A DNA stretch of 64,000 nt from UBA12087 sp964370815 (GCA_964370815.1 CAYJKQ010000001.1:62001-126000), one strand, 5' to 3'. Numbered from the stretch's first letter, positions 9,961-19,420 are shown. Notes: generated by a model from the sequence alone, not told the origin. Numbers and translations: made by a program.

Positions 9961-10503
9961 ATGGCTGAAGTCCAAATTCGAAATGCTGTTGCTACAGATA
10001 TTAAAATAGTGATGAATTTTGACCACTCTTCTAAAAGTGACTATGTCTGGCAATTTGATCTTCAACATGGTGAGGACCAGGTAGGTGCTATTTTTCGGGA
10101 GATCCGTTTGCCCCGTTCAATAACCATTCGATATCCAAAATCCATATCCACTCTGCCAGATGAATGGAACCGGCACTGTGGAATGATCGTTGCAGTTGTA
10201 GAAAAAGGAGTATGTGGCTATCTACGGCTGACCGATTTTGTGGTCCCGGAAACATCCTGGATCATTGACCTGGTTGTAGAACCTGGATTTCGAAGAAAAG
10301 GGATCGCTAAAAGTTTGATCCTTGCAGCTCAAGGTTGGGCTGTAGAACAACAAAAAAATCGGGTTATTATTGAAATGTCCGCCAAGAATCATCCTGCGAT
10401 AAATTTGGTTAGAAAAATGGGGTATGAATTCAGCGGTTATAATGATAATTATTATTCATCAAATGATGTTGCTCTATTTTTCGGGCGAAATTTACACACT
10501 TAA
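9961..10503 (+). CDS. GNAT family N-acetyltransferase
   Basis: The 180-residue protein has the GNAT core: IIDLVVEPGFRRKGIAKSLI (roughly 101-120) is motif A with the R-R-K-G-I-A acetyl-CoA pyrophosphate loop, followed by VIIEMSAKNHPAINLVRKMGY typical of motif B. An aminoacyl or protein N-terminal substrate cannot be chosen from sequence. The N-terminal half (about 1-90) is family-variable. A short purine-rich stretch, AAAAGGATGTG, precedes the ATG. It lies between two membrane-protein genes. Confidence 0.85.
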   Translation: MAEVQIRNAVATDIKIVMNFDHSSKSDYVWQFDLQHGEDQVGAIFREIRLPRSITIRYPKSISTLPDEWNRHCGMIVAVVEKGVCGYLRLTDFVVPETSWIIDLVVEPGFRRKGIAKSLILAAQGWAVEQQKNRVIIEMSAKNHPAINLVRKMGYEFSGYNDNYYSSNDVALFFGRNLHT

Positions 10504-10525
10504 ACTAACTAATTGGTAGGAATGA

Positions 10526-12430
10526 ATGGATAGTGGATGGTTGAATGACGCATTGGTGGGGATGGTCACATTAAATCAGATATTAACCGCTGGTATCGCA
10601 ATAACTGCTTTTTCCTTATTTTTTTATTCACTTTCATTTAATTTGCGAGACCGGGTTGCACGCTCATTTGCATTAATTCTATTGAGTGTAGTAGTAATTT
10701 TCACGAGTGAAGCTCTCGGTAGTGCATCCACTTCGTTTGATGCGATTAATTTCTTTTTGCGTTTTGAATGGTTTGGAATTGTATATTTACCGGCTGCTTA
10801 TTTTCACTTTTCTGACGCTTTACTAGTTACCACAGGACGACCATCCAAAGGTAGACGCAGAATTGTAGTAAGGATCTTATATGTAATTTCAACTTTTTTC
10901 CTGGTTTTGCTCGCTTCTAATACTCTGCTTGGCTCGTTGGTAACAGATGTCCAACCTGCACCCCATTTACAGCGCACGATATGGACTGAAGTATTTACTC
11001 TTTATTACATTGGCACGATGTTGTGGGCATGGATAAATTTTGGTAGATCTTTCAGACACACACTGACATCTTCCGGAAAACGACGGATGTTCTATCTCCT
11101 ATGTGGAGCGACCGCACCTGCAATTGGGTCTTTTCCATTCTTGTTATACGGTTCCACATTGGCTGCCAGTTATCCCTTAATTTTTTGGGGAGTAGCATTA
11201 ATCAACAACCTGATGGTCGGTGGTTTGATCATCCTAATGGCATATGCAGTGGCTTTTTTTGGAGTTTCCTGGCCAGACAGAGTGGTTAAAAGTCGTCTTT
11301 TCAAATGGATTATGCGGGGTCCGGTGACAGCATCAGTAACGCTTGGTGTCATGACTATTGTGCGTAGAATAGGGGAAATTTTTGGGATTACATATACAAG
11401 CGCGGTTCCTGCATCCATGGTTGCAGTTGTATTACTAATGGAACATACCATTACTCTGGTAGCTCCATTTTGGGAGCGGTGGATATTTTTTGGGAATGAT
11501 CGTACTGACCTGGTACTACTGCAACGATTGGAAGAGAGATTGATTACGAAAGGAGATCTAAAACAATTTCTTGAAGCAATTTTAGCTGCAGTACGCGACT
11601 TAATACAATCCAACTCAGCCTTTGTTGCTGCATTAGATGACAAGAAGATTTCTCTACTGGTATCAACTGGCACATCCCAATTGATTAATGAAGATAACCT
11701 TGGAGAAGCACTGGAAATAATCAATAATTCTGGAAGAGAACATAACGATTATTATTCTTGGGGGGAATATTGGATTTTCCCTTTATATCAAGTGCCAGCT
11801 CTTGATGAGTCTCTGCCGAAATTGTTGGGTTTGATTGGAGTAATCAGACAAAAAGATCATTATTTGCTCGAAGAGCAGCAACAATCCTTGGATTTGTTGT
11901 TACAAAGAGCTTCTCTTGCATTGCAAGATCGTATACTACAAGAAAGTGTTTTTAGGTCTCTGGAAGAATTACAGCCTCAAGTGGATATATTCCAAAAATG
12001 GCGTGCTGTAGGACGCTATGACAGTAAAACAAGTCTCTTGGCTGATGGGCTACCGCCTGAGGCCGATCTTGCAAATTTGGTTAAAGAAGCCTTAACACAT
12101 TACTGGGGGGGACCAAGATTATCACAAAGCCCTTTATTGCAACTTCAGATAGTTCAGCAGGCATTTAATGATCACAATGAAAACCCATCCAATGCACTCA
12201 GAGCTATTTTAAGAAAAGCGGTGGATGGAATTCGTCCCGAAGGTGAACATCGCTTTACTGCAGAATGGATACTATTCAATATTTTGGAGCTGAAATTTAT
12301 CGAAGGAAGAAAAGTCAGGGATGTCGCATCCAGGCTGGCGATGTCTGAAGCTGATCTATATCGAAAGCAACGTGTCGCTATTGAAGAGGTAGCCCGGATA
12401 ATTCTTGAGATGGAGCGACAGACACATTAA
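10526..12430 (+). CDS. multi-TM sensor with GAF-like region and C-terminal helix-turn-helix-like end
   Basis: The 634-residue protein begins with seven to nine hydrophobic helices (about 15-318), resembling the 7TM sensor modules of histidine kinases. A cytosolic stretch of about 325-460 reads like a GAF domain (QFLEAILAAVRDLIQS...), then comes a helical linker. The final 42 residues, VRDVASRLAMSEADLYRKQR and following, resemble a helix-turn-helix. I find no H-box, HATPase N/G boxes, GGDEF, EAL or phosphatase motif, so it is not an ordinary sensor kinase. It might be a one-component membrane-bound regulator. The start ATG has GGTAGGAATG upstream. Function unproven. Confidence 0.7.
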   Translation: MDSGWLNDALVGMVTLNQILTAGIAITAFSLFFYSLSFNLRDRVARSFALILLSVVVIFTSEALGSASTSFDAINFFLRFEWFGIVYLPAAYFHFSDALLVTTGRPSKGRRRIVVRILYVISTFFLVLLASNTLLGSLVTDVQPAPHLQRTIWTEVFTLYYIGTMLWAWINFGRSFRHTLTSSGKRRMFYLLCGATAPAIGSFPFLLYGSTLAASYPLIFWGVALINNLMVGGLIILMAYAVAFFGVSWPDRVVKSRLFKWIMRGPVTASVTLGVMTIVRRIGEIFGITYTSAVPASMVAVVLLMEHTITLVAPFWERWIFFGNDRTDLVLLQRLEERLITKGDLKQFLEAILAAVRDLIQSNSAFVAALDDKKISLLVSTGTSQLINEDNLGEALEIINNSGREHNDYYSWGEYWIFPLYQVPALDESLPKLLGLIGVIRQKDHYLLEEQQQSLDLLLQRASLALQDRILQESVFRSLEELQPQVDIFQKWRAVGRYDSKTSLLADGLPPEADLANLVKEALTHYWGGPRLSQSPLLQLQIVQQAFNDHNENPSNALRAILRKAVDGIRPEGEHRFTAEWILFNILELKFIEGRKVRDVASRLAMSEADLYRKQRVAIEEVARIILEMERQTH

Positions 12431-12462
12431 ACGTCTCAAGAAAAATGAGATAGGGTTATTTT

Positions 12463-13389
12463 ATGGATAATAAACAATTAACTATTGAAGAATTCCCTGC
12501 GATTGATGATGGTTGGTGGGAATCAATTTTGGCGGAAGAGGGAATTAGAAAAAATAGAAAAAAATCCAAGCAAAGTTTTGGATTGAAAAGTTCAGATAAT
12601 CATCTGAATTGGGATATTGCTGTCAATGTTTTTAACAGAGATCAAATAGTCCATTTGAAAGTGATGAATTTTAATAAGGGTGGATTGCTGGTGAACTGGA
12701 ATGGTATTCAAGGTTTTATTCCTTGTTCCCATTTGATTGATTTATCGCCTAATTTATCAAAAGACGAGAGGGATAGGTCACTCTCTTCTTTTGTAGGAAA
12801 GAGTATATGTGGAAAAATCATCGAATGTCTACCCGGTGAAGGAAGATTGGTTTTTTCGGAACGTGCAGCTCAGACTAAATCTGGCAGCAGAACTGAATTA
12901 ATGAATAATTTGCAGGTAGGGGAAACGGTCGATGGAAATGTTACAAATATCACTGACTTTGGTGTTTTTGTTGATCTGGGAGGTGTTGAAGGACTTATTC
13001 ACCTATCGGAACTTTCCTGGGGCCGGGTCAATCATCCATCCAAGATCCTTGAAGTAGGTCAAAAAGTCAATGTTCTGATACTTGAAATCCAACCTGATAA
13101 ATGCAGAATTGCCTTAAGTTTAAAACGCCTTTCACCAAACCCTTGGGAAGGGGTTCAGAATAAATACCACGAAAATCAGATTGTACCCGTTGAGATCACA
13201 TCATTAACACCCTATGGGGCATTTGCCCGCCTGGATGATTGCATTGAAGGTTTGATCCATTTCTCGGAAATCCCGTTGTTGGAAAATGAGACTCTAAAAG
13301 ATCACCTTAAACCTGGAGATAAAATCCAGGTAAAAGTGATAAAAGTGGATTATTTTCGACAGCGTCTGGGACTTAGTTTAAATCTGTAA
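12463..13389 (+). CDS. rpsA: S1 RNA-binding protein, ribosomal protein S1-like
   Basis: Three S1 OB-fold domains can be read in 308 residues. The first (about 63-135) is degenerate (GGLLVNWNGIQGFIPCSHL). The second (about 153-222) is canonical (VTNITDFGVFVDLGGVEGLI). The third (about 237-308) has LTPYGAFARLDDCIEGLIH. Bacterial S1 helps mRNA bind the 30S subunit, and short three- to four-domain forms occur outside Proteobacteria. The N-terminal 60 residues are low-complexity and charged. It sits 33 bases after the sensor gene and 17 before ftsK. It could instead be a general S1-domain stress protein, so the symbol is tentative. Confidence 0.75.
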   Translation: MDNKQLTIEEFPAIDDGWWESILAEEGIRKNRKKSKQSFGLKSSDNHLNWDIAVNVFNRDQIVHLKVMNFNKGGLLVNWNGIQGFIPCSHLIDLSPNLSKDERDRSLSSFVGKSICGKIIECLPGEGRLVFSERAAQTKSGSRTELMNNLQVGETVDGNVTNITDFGVFVDLGGVEGLIHLSELSWGRVNHPSKILEVGQKVNVLILEIQPDKCRIALSLKRLSPNPWEGVQNKYHENQIVPVEITSLTPYGAFARLDDCIEGLIHFSEIPLLENETLKDHLKPGDKIQVKVIKVDYFRQRLGLSLNL

Positions 13390-13405
13390 AAAATAATGGG
13401 AATAA

Positions 13406-15637
13406 ATGGCTCCTAATAAACAACCCGATAAAACAGAACGCAGGATTCAACCTGCAACCAACTCTTCAGACGAAAATGATTGGTTGGATAAAATTCTACA
13501 TTTAAAGGTTCATTTTGGGCGATTTTTATGGGATGTCACAGGAGTCGTATTTATCGCTTTCGGATTATTAGTCCTTGTCGGTATCATTGGTTTGTCAAAG
13601 GGAATATTATTATCACGATTGATCGAGATAATATCCACCTGGTTGGGTTGGGGGAATTTGATCGTTGTAATTACAGCGATCGTTGGTGGAGTTCTTGCAT
13701 TAAAACATGGACGGGAGCAGATCCAATTAAATTGGGCACAAGTCATTTACTTTGAATTAGCTAGCATCCTATCATTAGCCGTTCTATCCATATTGGGTGG
13801 AAACTCACTCTCCCAGGTTGAAAATGGATGGTGGGGAGGTCGATTAGGATGGGCATTGGTTGTATTAATACAAGAAATACTTGGGGAAATTGCCGGGATA
13901 ATTATTATTGTAATTCTTTGGATAATAGTCCTGGTGGGATATTTTGGATTGTGGGTAAAGTTAGAAAACTGGTTGATAAAGCAAACTGGAGAAAAATTTC
14001 CGATTGTCCGAGAGCCTGAACTCGATATTGGAGTTCCGTTTAATGGTATCGATGATCAGGATCACAAGAAACCATTAGCTGGTTACCAAACAAAGAAGAT
14101 AAAGATTCCACCAGAATTTCGGAAATCTCTTGTAAAAACAGATAAACAAGATGAAGATAATTTTAATCCCCAACCAAGGGGAGATCGTCTACCTCCAATA
14201 AGTATTCTTGAAAACGAGAAAAATGTTAGACCCGATGAGCGAAATATTAATCAAACTGCCGGATTAATTGAAAAAACACTGGCTGATTTTGGTATTCCCG
14301 CCAGAGTAGTTGGATTTCGGGTAGGTCCTACAGTCACCCAATTTGCTGTTGAACCTGGTTTCTATGAAAAAAGTGGCACAGATAATACTGATAGTAATCG
14401 CCAAAAAGTGAGGATCGCCCAAATTGCTGGACTTTCAAAAGATCTGGCATTGGTGCTATCGGCTGAACGTTTGAGAATTGAAGCTCCAGTACCTGGACGC
14501 TCTTATGTGGGCATTGAAGTTCCCAATTTGCGGGCTACAACTGTTCGATTACGTCCAATATTGGAATCGGAATCTTTTTATAAGGTTGGGTCACAATTGG
14601 CTATTGCTTTAGGACGGGATGTTTCCGGGCAGCCTGTTGTCGCTGACCTGGCACGTATGCCTCATGTCTTGATAGCCGGGACAACCGGATCTGGAAAATC
14701 TGTGTGCATCTCTGCGCTTGCAACCTGTCTGGCTATGAATAATACACCGGATGATCTAAAATTGGTTATGATCGATTCAAAAATGGTGGAATTAATTCGA
14801 TTTAATGGGTTACCCCATATGCTGGGAAAAGTGGAGACGGAAATCTCACGTATCCTGGGGGTTTTACGCTGGATCGTAGTGGAAATGGAGCACCGCTATA
14901 AGCTTCTGGAGGCTGCCCGCGTGCGCGATCTGGATGGTTATAACAAGCGACTTCTCCGCCGCAAGGAAGGGGCGCCGCCCTTGCCGCGCATTGTTGTATT
15001 AATTGACGAATTAGCAGATCTAATGATGTCTGCTCCAGATCAAACCGAGCACAATTTGGTACGCCTGGCACAAATGGCAAGGGCGACTGGTATTCACCTC
15101 ATTGTGGCAACGCAACGACCGAGTACAGAGGTAGTAACTGGTTTGATCAAGGCAAATTTCCCATCAAGAATCTCGTTTGCGGTGGCATCCGGAATTGATT
15201 CTCGAGTCATTCTTGATTCTCAAGGTGCGGAAACGTTATTAGGACATGGTGATATGCTTTTCTTGAATCCGGAAATTGGCAATCCGATTCGTGCGCAAGG
15301 CGTCTTTATCACAGACCTGGAAATAGAACGATTGATATCTTTCTGGCAAAAATCAAGTGCAAACCTGGATGAACGTCCACCTTGGGAAACCCTTATGAAC
15401 GAACCTGATGAGGGTGAGGATGGTGTTATGATCGAACATGCCATCGTTTTATTAAAGAAAGAACAACGGGCTAGTGCCTCCATGCTTCAGAGAAAGCTGC
15501 GAATTGGATATCCGCGTGCGGCACGGTTGCTGGACCGCCTTGAAGAGATGGGAATTGTAGGTCCTTCCACTGGGGGTGGTAGAGATAGAGATGTATTAAT
15601 TGACCCCGAAGATGATTTTGATGATGAAGTGAAATAA
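13406..15637 (+). CDS. ftsK: FtsK/SpoIIIE DNA translocase
   Basis: Septal ATP-driven DNA pump that clears the chromosome from the division site. The 743 residues hold about four N-terminal membrane helices (about 45-195), a charged linker (about 205-290), and the RecA-like motor with Walker A GTTGSGKS (near 427) and Walker B RIVVLIDELADLMM (near 530). The C-terminal gamma winged helix (about 680-735) carries RKLRIGYPRAARLLDRLEE and binds polar KOPS-like sequences in the family. The linker is short compared with E. coli FtsK and closer to SpoIIIE. The segment at 14880-14990 is visibly more G+C-rich than its surroundings. Confidence 0.96.
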   Translation: MAPNKQPDKTERRIQPATNSSDENDWLDKILHLKVHFGRFLWDVTGVVFIAFGLLVLVGIIGLSKGILLSRLIEIISTWLGWGNLIVVITAIVGGVLALKHGREQIQLNWAQVIYFELASILSLAVLSILGGNSLSQVENGWWGGRLGWALVVLIQEILGEIAGIIIIVILWIIVLVGYFGLWVKLENWLIKQTGEKFPIVREPELDIGVPFNGIDDQDHKKPLAGYQTKKIKIPPEFRKSLVKTDKQDEDNFNPQPRGDRLPPISILENEKNVRPDERNINQTAGLIEKTLADFGIPARVVGFRVGPTVTQFAVEPGFYEKSGTDNTDSNRQKVRIAQIAGLSKDLALVLSAERLRIEAPVPGRSYVGIEVPNLRATTVRLRPILESESFYKVGSQLAIALGRDVSGQPVVADLARMPHVLIAGTTGSGKSVCISALATCLAMNNTPDDLKLVMIDSKMVELIRFNGLPHMLGKVETEISRILGVLRWIVVEMEHRYKLLEAARVRDLDGYNKRLLRRKEGAPPLPRIVVLIDELADLMMSAPDQTEHNLVRLAQMARATGIHLIVATQRPSTEVVTGLIKANFPSRISFAVASGIDSRVILDSQGAETLLGHGDMLFLNPEIGNPIRAQGVFITDLEIERLISFWQKSSANLDERPPWETLMNEPDEGEDGVMIEHAIVLLKKEQRASASMLQRKLRIGYPRAARLLDRLEEMGIVGPSTGGGRDRDVLIDPEDDFDDEVK

Positions 15638-15725
15638 GGAATTGTTAATTCAACAGAATTGTGTCCTTAGGTGGTATTATTAAAGCTTGTAAAAAACCAA
15701 ACGAAAGGATTCAAATAATCCATCC

Positions 15726-16361
15726 ATGAATGAAGAAGAAAAAAAATCATTTAGTGATCTTTTACGCCTGTGGTTTAAATGGGTAACTGATCCCCTCGGA
15801 GCATTTTTTAATCGACTGGGGATACGCCCAAATACTATGACGATTCTCGGAGTGTTAGGTACAACTTTAGGCGCTTATATGATAGCTCGAGGAAATATGT
15901 TGTGGGGCGGTTTATTTATCTTGATCTCAGTTCCATTTGATGCACTTGATGGAACCATGGCTCGTTTGCGTGGAGAGGCTAATGATTGGGGAGCATTTGT
16001 TGACTCAGTGGCAGATAGGTATTCTGAGTTGATCACATATGCTGGTCTATTGTTTTTTTATCTATTCACAAGCCCCGATAACTTCGCTGGTATTTTGGTT
16101 TTTATTTCTGCCTCAGGATCCGTGCTTGTATCTTATGTGAAAGCCAGGGCAGATTCCTTGGGATTATATGCAAAAGGGGGACTTCTTACACGAGTTGAGA
16201 GATATATAGTTCTTGCCCCAGCTTTGGTTTTTAACCAACCACTGATCGCACTTTGGATCCTGGCAGTATTGACCCATATCACTGCAATCCAGCGTATCTA
16301 TATCGCGCGAAAAGATGCATACCGAAAACATTTAATTAATACTGGAGTAAAACATGCCTAA
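15726..16361 (+). CDS. CDP-alcohol phosphatidyltransferase
   Basis: Integral membrane enzyme that transfers a phosphatidyl group from CDP-diacylglycerol to an alcohol. The signature DALDGTMARLRGEANDWGAF...D...D (about 68-95) fits the family pattern D-x2-DG-x2-AR-x8-G-x3-D-x3-D. About five to six helices follow in 211 residues. Similarity could place it with phosphatidylinositol-phosphate or phosphatidylglycerol-phosphate synthases; the polar head group cannot be decided here. The end overlaps the lgt start by eight bases, suggesting coupled translation of two lipid-handling membrane enzymes. Confidence 0.88.
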   Translation: MNEEEKKSFSDLLRLWFKWVTDPLGAFFNRLGIRPNTMTILGVLGTTLGAYMIARGNMLWGGLFILISVPFDALDGTMARLRGEANDWGAFVDSVADRYSELITYAGLLFFYLFTSPDNFAGILVFISASGSVLVSYVKARADSLGLYAKGGLLTRVERYIVLAPALVFNQPLIALWILAVLTHITAIQRIYIARKDAYRKHLINTGVKHA

Positions 16362-17175
16362 TGGTTTTGATATTCCTCTGCCTTTCCTTAACCAACCTTT
16401 CCATATTTATTTTTATGGCATTCTTATTACTTTAGGTGTGGTAGTTGCTGCTTTGGTTGGGCAATTTGAAGCGAAGCGGCGTGGATTAAATCCCGAAATT
16501 ATTCTAGATATGCTGTTCTGGTTGGTCATTGCTGGAATCATAGGGGCGCGTATCTGGCATATATTAACCCCTCCTCCATCCATGGTGGAACGTGGAATTA
16601 CAACGATGTATTATTTTACACACCCACTTGAAATGCTGGCAATTCGCAATGGAGGATTGGGTATTCCAGGCGCAGTTATTGGTGGCGTACTTGCTCTTTG
16701 GATCTATTCCCGAAAATACAAGTTGGATTTCTTAACATGGGCTGATATTGCTGCACCAGGTCTTGCACTGGCACAGGCGATTGGTCGCTGGGGTAATTTT
16801 TTCAACCAGGAGCTTTATGGAGCACCCACTAATGTCCCGTGGAAATTGTTTATTGATTCAGCTCACCGTTTGCCTGGTTATGAAAATATTAGTTATTACC
16901 ACCCTCTTTTCTTTTATGAGTTCTTATGGAACCTTGCGTCTGCCATATTTCTAATTGTCATTGCAAGAAAATTTATAAAATGGTTAAAGCCCGGGGATCT
17001 ATTGTGGGTATATATGATCACATACCCTGTAGGAAGGTTCTTCCTTGATTTTCTTCGGATGGATGCATCTGAAGTCGCAGGAATTAATGCCAATCAATCT
17101 TTTATGGTTATTGTTGCTATAAGTGCTGTGGTTATATTATATATAAGACATAAGCCAATTAAGAAGGAAAAATAG
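16354..17175 (+). CDS. lgt: prolipoprotein diacylglyceryl transferase
   Basis: Transfers diacylglycerol from phosphatidylglycerol to the lipobox Cys, the step before LspA. The 273-residue, seven-helix protein shows IYFYGILITLGV near the N-terminus, the RNGGLGIPGAVIGG stretch and the family signature IGRWGNFFNQELYG (roughly 144-157). GRFFLDFLRMD follows near the C-terminus, supplying conserved Arg residues. It is translationally coupled to the preceding phosphatidyltransferase, which may supply its lipid substrate. No gene follows until the HNH gene on the other strand; the 700 bases downstream contain relics. Confidence 0.95.
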   Translation: MPNGFDIPLPFLNQPFHIYFYGILITLGVVVAALVGQFEAKRRGLNPEIILDMLFWLVIAGIIGARIWHILTPPPSMVERGITTMYYFTHPLEMLAIRNGGLGIPGAVIGGVLALWIYSRKYKLDFLTWADIAAPGLALAQAIGRWGNFFNQELYGAPTNVPWKLFIDSAHRLPGYENISYYHPLFFYEFLWNLASAIFLIVIARKFIKWLKPGDLLWVYMITYPVGRFFLDFLRMDASEVAGINANQSFMVIVAISAVVILYIRHKPIKKEK

Positions 17176-17204
17176 ACGATAGTTTTAAGTCTTATATTCT
17201 TTAT

Positions 17205-17515
17205 ATGATAGAGATTAATGATCTAAACTGACAACCAGGTGAAAATTGGGTTATTGATGACATTGATTTTACAGTCAAACCTGGACAGGTATTGACTTTT
17301 ATGGGGTTAAATCTTACTGGAAAAACTTCAACAATCTGATTGTTGAAATCTTTGGTATCTCCTTCAAACGGTTCAGCCTGTAATCATGGATTTGAAGAGT
17401 AAAAGAACCAGACAAAGTCCATTCGTTGGGAGGTGTATTATCCGAGCAGAACGGTTCGTATTTACGGATATGAGCAACATCCTTCAAGGTCGAAAATCGC
17501 ACATCAGAAGAGGAA
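17205..17515 (+). pseudogene. decayed ABC transporter ATPase N-terminus
   Basis: Translating one frame from the ATG at 17205 gives MIEINDLN, a stop, then VIDDIDFTVKPGQVLTFMG and LNLTGKTSTI. This is the start of an ABC ATPase with a damaged Walker A (family form GPNGAGKT). Further recognisable residues (LLKSLVSPSNGSA) follow after a second stop. In-frame stops lie at 17229-17231, 17337-17339 and 17400-17402. No ABC signature or Walker B survives and there is no room for a full 300-residue gene, so it is a truncated relic. It lies right after lgt. Confidence 0.8.
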
Positions 17516-17740
17516 AGTAAAGCGATTATTGACCTTCTTTGCCTTATATCGGATCATGTTTACACCACCCAGGTAAAAAACGGAAAAGAAATTTCAGGAC
17601 AGCAGATTATTGACAGAGCGCTGCAAACAGATTTCTTTTTTGCTCAAATTTATTTTGCTCGGGAGAAAGGTTCACTAAAACAAGAATGGGTTGGTCCGCC
17701 AATACATCACGAAATCGCAGGGTTTAATTTCACTTTCTGA
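17474..17740 (+). pseudogene. unrecognised ORF fragment downstream of the ABC relic
   Basis: A frame open from 17474 to the TGA at 17738 encodes about 88 residues, including ATSFKVENRTSEEESKAIID, QQIIDRALQTDFFFAQIYFA and WVGPPIHHEIAGFNF. It has no start codon with a ribosome site at its head (the frame follows a TGA), so it is probably the 3' remnant of another gene, not an expressed small protein. I do not recognise the family. Bases 17741-17891 hold nothing I can identify. Confidence 0.35.
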
Positions 17741-17891
17741 TACTATTGTGCGATGGAAAACCAACTGTCCAAATTATTTCCTTAGAAATGCTTTGGTTTC
17801 ATTTCCCTATATTAAAAATTCTTAGAGCTTTTTGTTGCCCTTATTACAGTATTCACGCTAAGACGCATTCGCTGGATTTATGAAAAAAAAA

Positions 17892-18398
17892 TTACCACCC
17901 GATCAAATAGGATCTCCACTCAACATTTTCAAATAAATGGTTTTCATAAATGTACTTGGCGTTTGAAGGTGGGGCGATCGGTTGATGGATCAAATTCATC
18001 TGGGATTCTTTTAAATGTCGCCCTCCTTTACGATGATTGCAGGTAGGGCATGCTGCAACAACATTTGTCCAAATATGCCTTCCTCCCAGATGTTTGGGTA
18101 GAACATGATCTATCGTAAGATTGGACGTTTGTTGACCACAATACTGGCATGTATAGTTGTCGCGACGAAAAATTTCTCTGCGAGTGAGCCTGATTTGCTG
18201 TCGAGGTCGATGAATCATATATTCAAGGCGAATTATCGATGGTTCAGGAATTATTTTAGTGATAGTATGTATATAACCGCGCCCATTTACAACCATTGCT
18301 GCTTTTCCGGTTAGGATCAAGCCAATGGCTCTTCTAATATCACAAATATTGATAGGTTCAAAATTTGCATTTAGAACCAAAACAGGCGCTTTATGCAT
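17892..18398 (-). CDS. HNH endonuclease
   Basis: The frame extends further upstream, but that part is antisense to the next gene. The real start is the ATG at 18398, behind a GGAGG site (18402-18406). The 168-residue protein begins HKAPVLVLNANFEPINICDI. It carries an HNH domain with zinc ligands C84/C87 and C117/C120, the catalytic DH pair D97-H98, N112 and H122. Such stand-alone HNH proteins are common in cyanobacteria and Chloroflexota and their cellular role is not settled. No phage or intron context is seen. Confidence 0.9.
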   Translation of the reverse strand: MHKAPVLVLNANFEPINICDIRRAIGLILTGKAAMVVNGRGYIHTITKIIPEPSIIRLEYMIHRPRQQIRLTRREIFRRDNYTCQYCGQQTSNLTIDHVLPKHLGGRHIWTNVVAACPTCNHRKGGRHLKESQMNLIHQPIAPPSNAKYIYENHLFENVEWRSYLIGW

Positions 18399-18401
18399 TA
18401 G

Positions 18402-18423
18402 CCTCCGTAATGGGGGGATTATA
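18402..18423 (-). promoter_or_regulatory. HNH gene -10 element and ribosome site
   Basis: On the minus strand a perfect TATAAT (18418-18423) is followed within about 12 bases by GGAGG (18402-18406) and the ATG at 18398. The 5' untranslated region would be only about 13 bases. Confidence 0.45.
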
Positions 18424-18447
18424 GCATAATGATAAAAGGATAATAAG

Positions 18448-19353
18448 ATGCGTATTTTAATTTCTGGTGGAACGGGGATGATAGGTAAACAACTTGTTAA
18501 TAGTTTGCATGAAAGTGGGCATGAATTATTGCTTCTCACTAGAAGTGTCCAAGCAGAACACAAATTACCGAATGTCAAATTGATCCTGTGGGATGGATCC
18601 AGTTTGGGTAAGTGGGGCGAGATTGTGAACAATGTGGATGCAATTATTAACCTGGCAGGTGAGAATATTGGGTCAAAACATTGGTCTGTCAGGCAGAAGA
18701 ATCTTATCATCGAAAGCAGGGTAAATGCTGGAAAAATTTTAACAGAAGCAATGATCAAAGCAAAGGCGCGCCCGAAAGTTTTCATTCAAGCTTCAGCAAT
18801 AGGAATTTATGGGGTGAATAATTCCGAAATATTGACCGAAGAAAGTGCCTATGGCGATGATTTCATGGCTGATATCTGTAAAAAATGGGAAGCATCCAGT
18901 GAAGAAGTAGAATCCTTAGGGATTCGAAGAATTGTTATTCGAACGGGTGTTGTTCTCTCAAAGAAAGCTGGTGCACTAAATAGAATGTTGATCCCCTTTA
19001 ATTTCTTTATTGGAGGACCGATTGGTAGTGGAAAACAAATGATCTCATGGATTCACCCATCTGATGAAGTATCCGCGATCCAATTCTTGCTCGAGAATGA
19101 AAAAGCCAAAGGTGTCTTCAATTTGACTGCACCTTGTCCAATATCCAATGCGGAGCTTGGTAAAAACCTGGCAAAAGTCACTCAAAGACCTTATTGGTTA
19201 CCAGTACCTGCAATAGGTTTGCGAATACTATTGGGAGAGATGAGTACACTAGTCCTGGATGGGCTAAATGTTACTCCTGAAAGATTGATCAATGCAGGTT
19301 TTTCGTTTAAATTTGAAAAAATTGAGGATGCTTTAATAAATCTTATGGCTTGA
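18448..19353 (+). CDS. TIGR01777-type NAD(P)-dependent epimerase-like protein
   Basis: Extended short-chain dehydrogenase fold in 301 residues. ISGGTGMIGKQLVNSL (about 4-19) is the Rossmann glycine motif, and INLAGENIGSKHWS plus FIQASAIGIYG fit the SulA/YfcH subfamily (TIGR01777). The C-terminal DUF1731-like part contains LDGLNVTPERLINAGFSFKF. The physiological reaction of this subfamily is not established. Its start is divergent from the HNH gene with about 50 bases between start codons. Confidence 0.9.
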   Translation: MRILISGGTGMIGKQLVNSLHESGHELLLLTRSVQAEHKLPNVKLILWDGSSLGKWGEIVNNVDAIINLAGENIGSKHWSVRQKNLIIESRVNAGKILTEAMIKAKARPKVFIQASAIGIYGVNNSEILTEESAYGDDFMADICKKWEASSEEVESLGIRRIVIRTGVVLSKKAGALNRMLIPFNFFIGGPIGSGKQMISWIHPSDEVSAIQFLLENEKAKGVFNLTAPCPISNAELGKNLAKVTQRPYWLPVPAIGLRILLGEMSTLVLDGLNVTPERLINAGFSFKFEKIEDALINLMA

Positions 19354-19378
19354 AACCCAAAATTATTGTATAATCAAA

Positions 19379-19408
19379 TTGTGAATAATATGGATTTTTT
19401 TGTAAAAT
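19379..19408 (+). promoter_or_regulatory. putative tyrS promoter
   Basis: TTGTGA (19379-19384) and TAAAAT (19403-19408) are separated by 18 bases, a reasonable sigma-70-type pair in the gap between the epimerase gene and tyrS. Transcription from here would begin near 19415 and include the hairpin at 19452-19471. Confidence 0.4.
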
Positions 19409-19420
19409 ATCATTATTTTC

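Noticed and set aside
18399..18785. Upstream extension of the HNH gene frame on the minus strand
   Set aside because: It is antisense to the epimerase-like gene, lacks a ribosome site, and the GGAGG-ATG at 18398 explains the protein start.
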